Shown piece by piece: positions 5,562 to 5,943 of a stretch of 5,943 bases of DNA. This DNA comes from Ignavibacteriota bacterium. GTDB lineage: Bacteria > Bacteroidota > Ignavibacteria > Tepidaquicellales > Tepidaquicellaceae. The position numbers and the translations under genes are program-made. A model generated the notes under the pieces. That model did no database searches. It saw nothing but the letters and a program-made list of their open reading frames with translations, and was not told where the DNA came from. Position 1 is the stretch's first letter. Each line of letters opens with the position of its first letter. Location of the stretch: contig PNBM01000146.1 in the NCBI GenBank assembly GCA_003135995.1, positions 340-6,282 on the forward strand. Direction: 5' to 3'.

Positions 5562-5943
5562 TTAATTTGCAAAATTATATTCCTTTGACATTAATTTTTT
5601 AGTAATTCTTTTTTGTATTAATAATAAAATTAAAAATACAAAATTACCTAATATGATTGTAAGGAGAAGGTAGTATTCCGGTTTATTAATAAACAGAAAA
5701 ATAATCAACATCGAAAGATGTGTAGTTGAACCAATCCAGCTCCAAAGCCTTAATAGTAATTTATTTTTAGCTTTATAAATATCGGGACTAATATTCATAT
5801 GTACATGCATAGTGGTGTTTTTCTGCAGGCTGCAATATTTGAGGTACAAACTTACAAGAAATTTTTCCAGTAAATGTCCTTTGTTTTTTTCAAGCCTGTC
5901 TTTTTCCTCTGTAAATTCAACGATTTCGAGATTAATATCACTC
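5562..5943 (-). CDS. membrane protein C-terminus, probable CDP-alcohol phosphatidyltransferase, 5' end outside window
   Basis: The frame is open from the right edge of the window to the TAA at 5564-5562, so 126 residues of a longer protein are visible. A TTG at 5849 is only an internal leucine codon: in-frame sequence upstream of it (SDINLEIVEFTEEKDRLEKN and onward) is protein-like and uninterrupted. The visible part has a charged segment (about 1-30), then KNKLLLRLWSWIGSTTHL, and two hydrophobic helices (LSMLIIFLFI and YYLLLTIILGNFVFLILLLI) ending in a basic tail. The WSWIGSTTH plus final paired helices resembles the C-terminus of CDP-alcohol phosphatidyltransferases. The catalytic motif (DG-x2-AR-x8-G-x3-D-x3-D) would lie upstream of the window and cannot be checked. 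The downstream nucleotidyltransferase supports the call, since such pairs make and use CDP-linked head groups. The family assignment is moderate; the membrane location is clear. Confidence 0.5.
   Translation of the reverse strand, partial: SDINLEIVEFTEEKDRLEKNKGHLLEKFLVSLYLKYCSLQKNTTMHVHMNISPDIYKAKNKLLLRLWSWIGSTTHLSMLIIFLFINKPEYYLLLTIILGNFVFLILLLIQKRITKKLMSKEYNFAN

Noticed and set aside
5562..5849. A complete 95-residue small membrane protein starting at TTG 5849
   Set aside because: The same frame stays open upstream to the window edge with protein-like sequence, so this is the C-terminal part of a longer gene.

Overview
The window is AT-rich bacterial DNA carrying six protein-coding genes, two of them cut by the window edges. 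The gene set suggests the Bacteroidota/Chlorobiota/Ignavibacteriota (FCB) group. The main reasons are a long-form IspG with a large internal insertion, a rhomboid protease with the short charged C-terminal tail common in that group, and an absence of clear Shine-Dalgarno sequences at starts that were inspected. This placement is inference, because no rRNA or other marker gene is present.

Layout from left to right. Positions 1-491 (+) hold the C-terminal part of a SIMPL-domain (DUF541) protein. It converges, with a 16-nt gap, on an EamA/DMT-type membrane transporter (508-1401, -). Positions 1402-1739 hold no gene but contain a 70-bp tandem repeat, in which each unit has an 11-bp palindrome. 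Next come ispG (1740-3608, -; MEP isoprenoid pathway), a 189-bp intergenic region with a possible operator/promoter, a second palindrome and a 22-bp direct repeat, and a rhomboid-family intramembrane protease (3798-4739, -). The rhomboid gene lies 4 nt downstream of a sugar/choline-type nucleotidyltransferase (4744-5484, -). The right edge (5562-5943, -) is the C-terminal part of a membrane protein, probably a CDP-alcohol phosphatidyltransferase.

Functional reading. The nucleotidyltransferase and the putative CDP-alcohol phosphatidyltransferase form a plausible pair: one activates a phosphorylated head group with a nucleotide and the other transfers it to a lipid or polyol acceptor at the membrane. 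The rhomboid gene appears translationally coupled to the nucleotidyltransferase, but no biochemical link is evident. ispG is probably expressed from its own promoter. Both ispG and the rhomboid gene appear to start with TTG.

The most unusual non-coding signals are the palindromic 70-bp array downstream of ispG and the group of palindromes and direct repeats just upstream of it. I see no convincing evidence for a new multi-gene system. The protein-coding content is mostly housekeeping, and the repeats look like REP-like or IS200/IS605-type palindromic elements.
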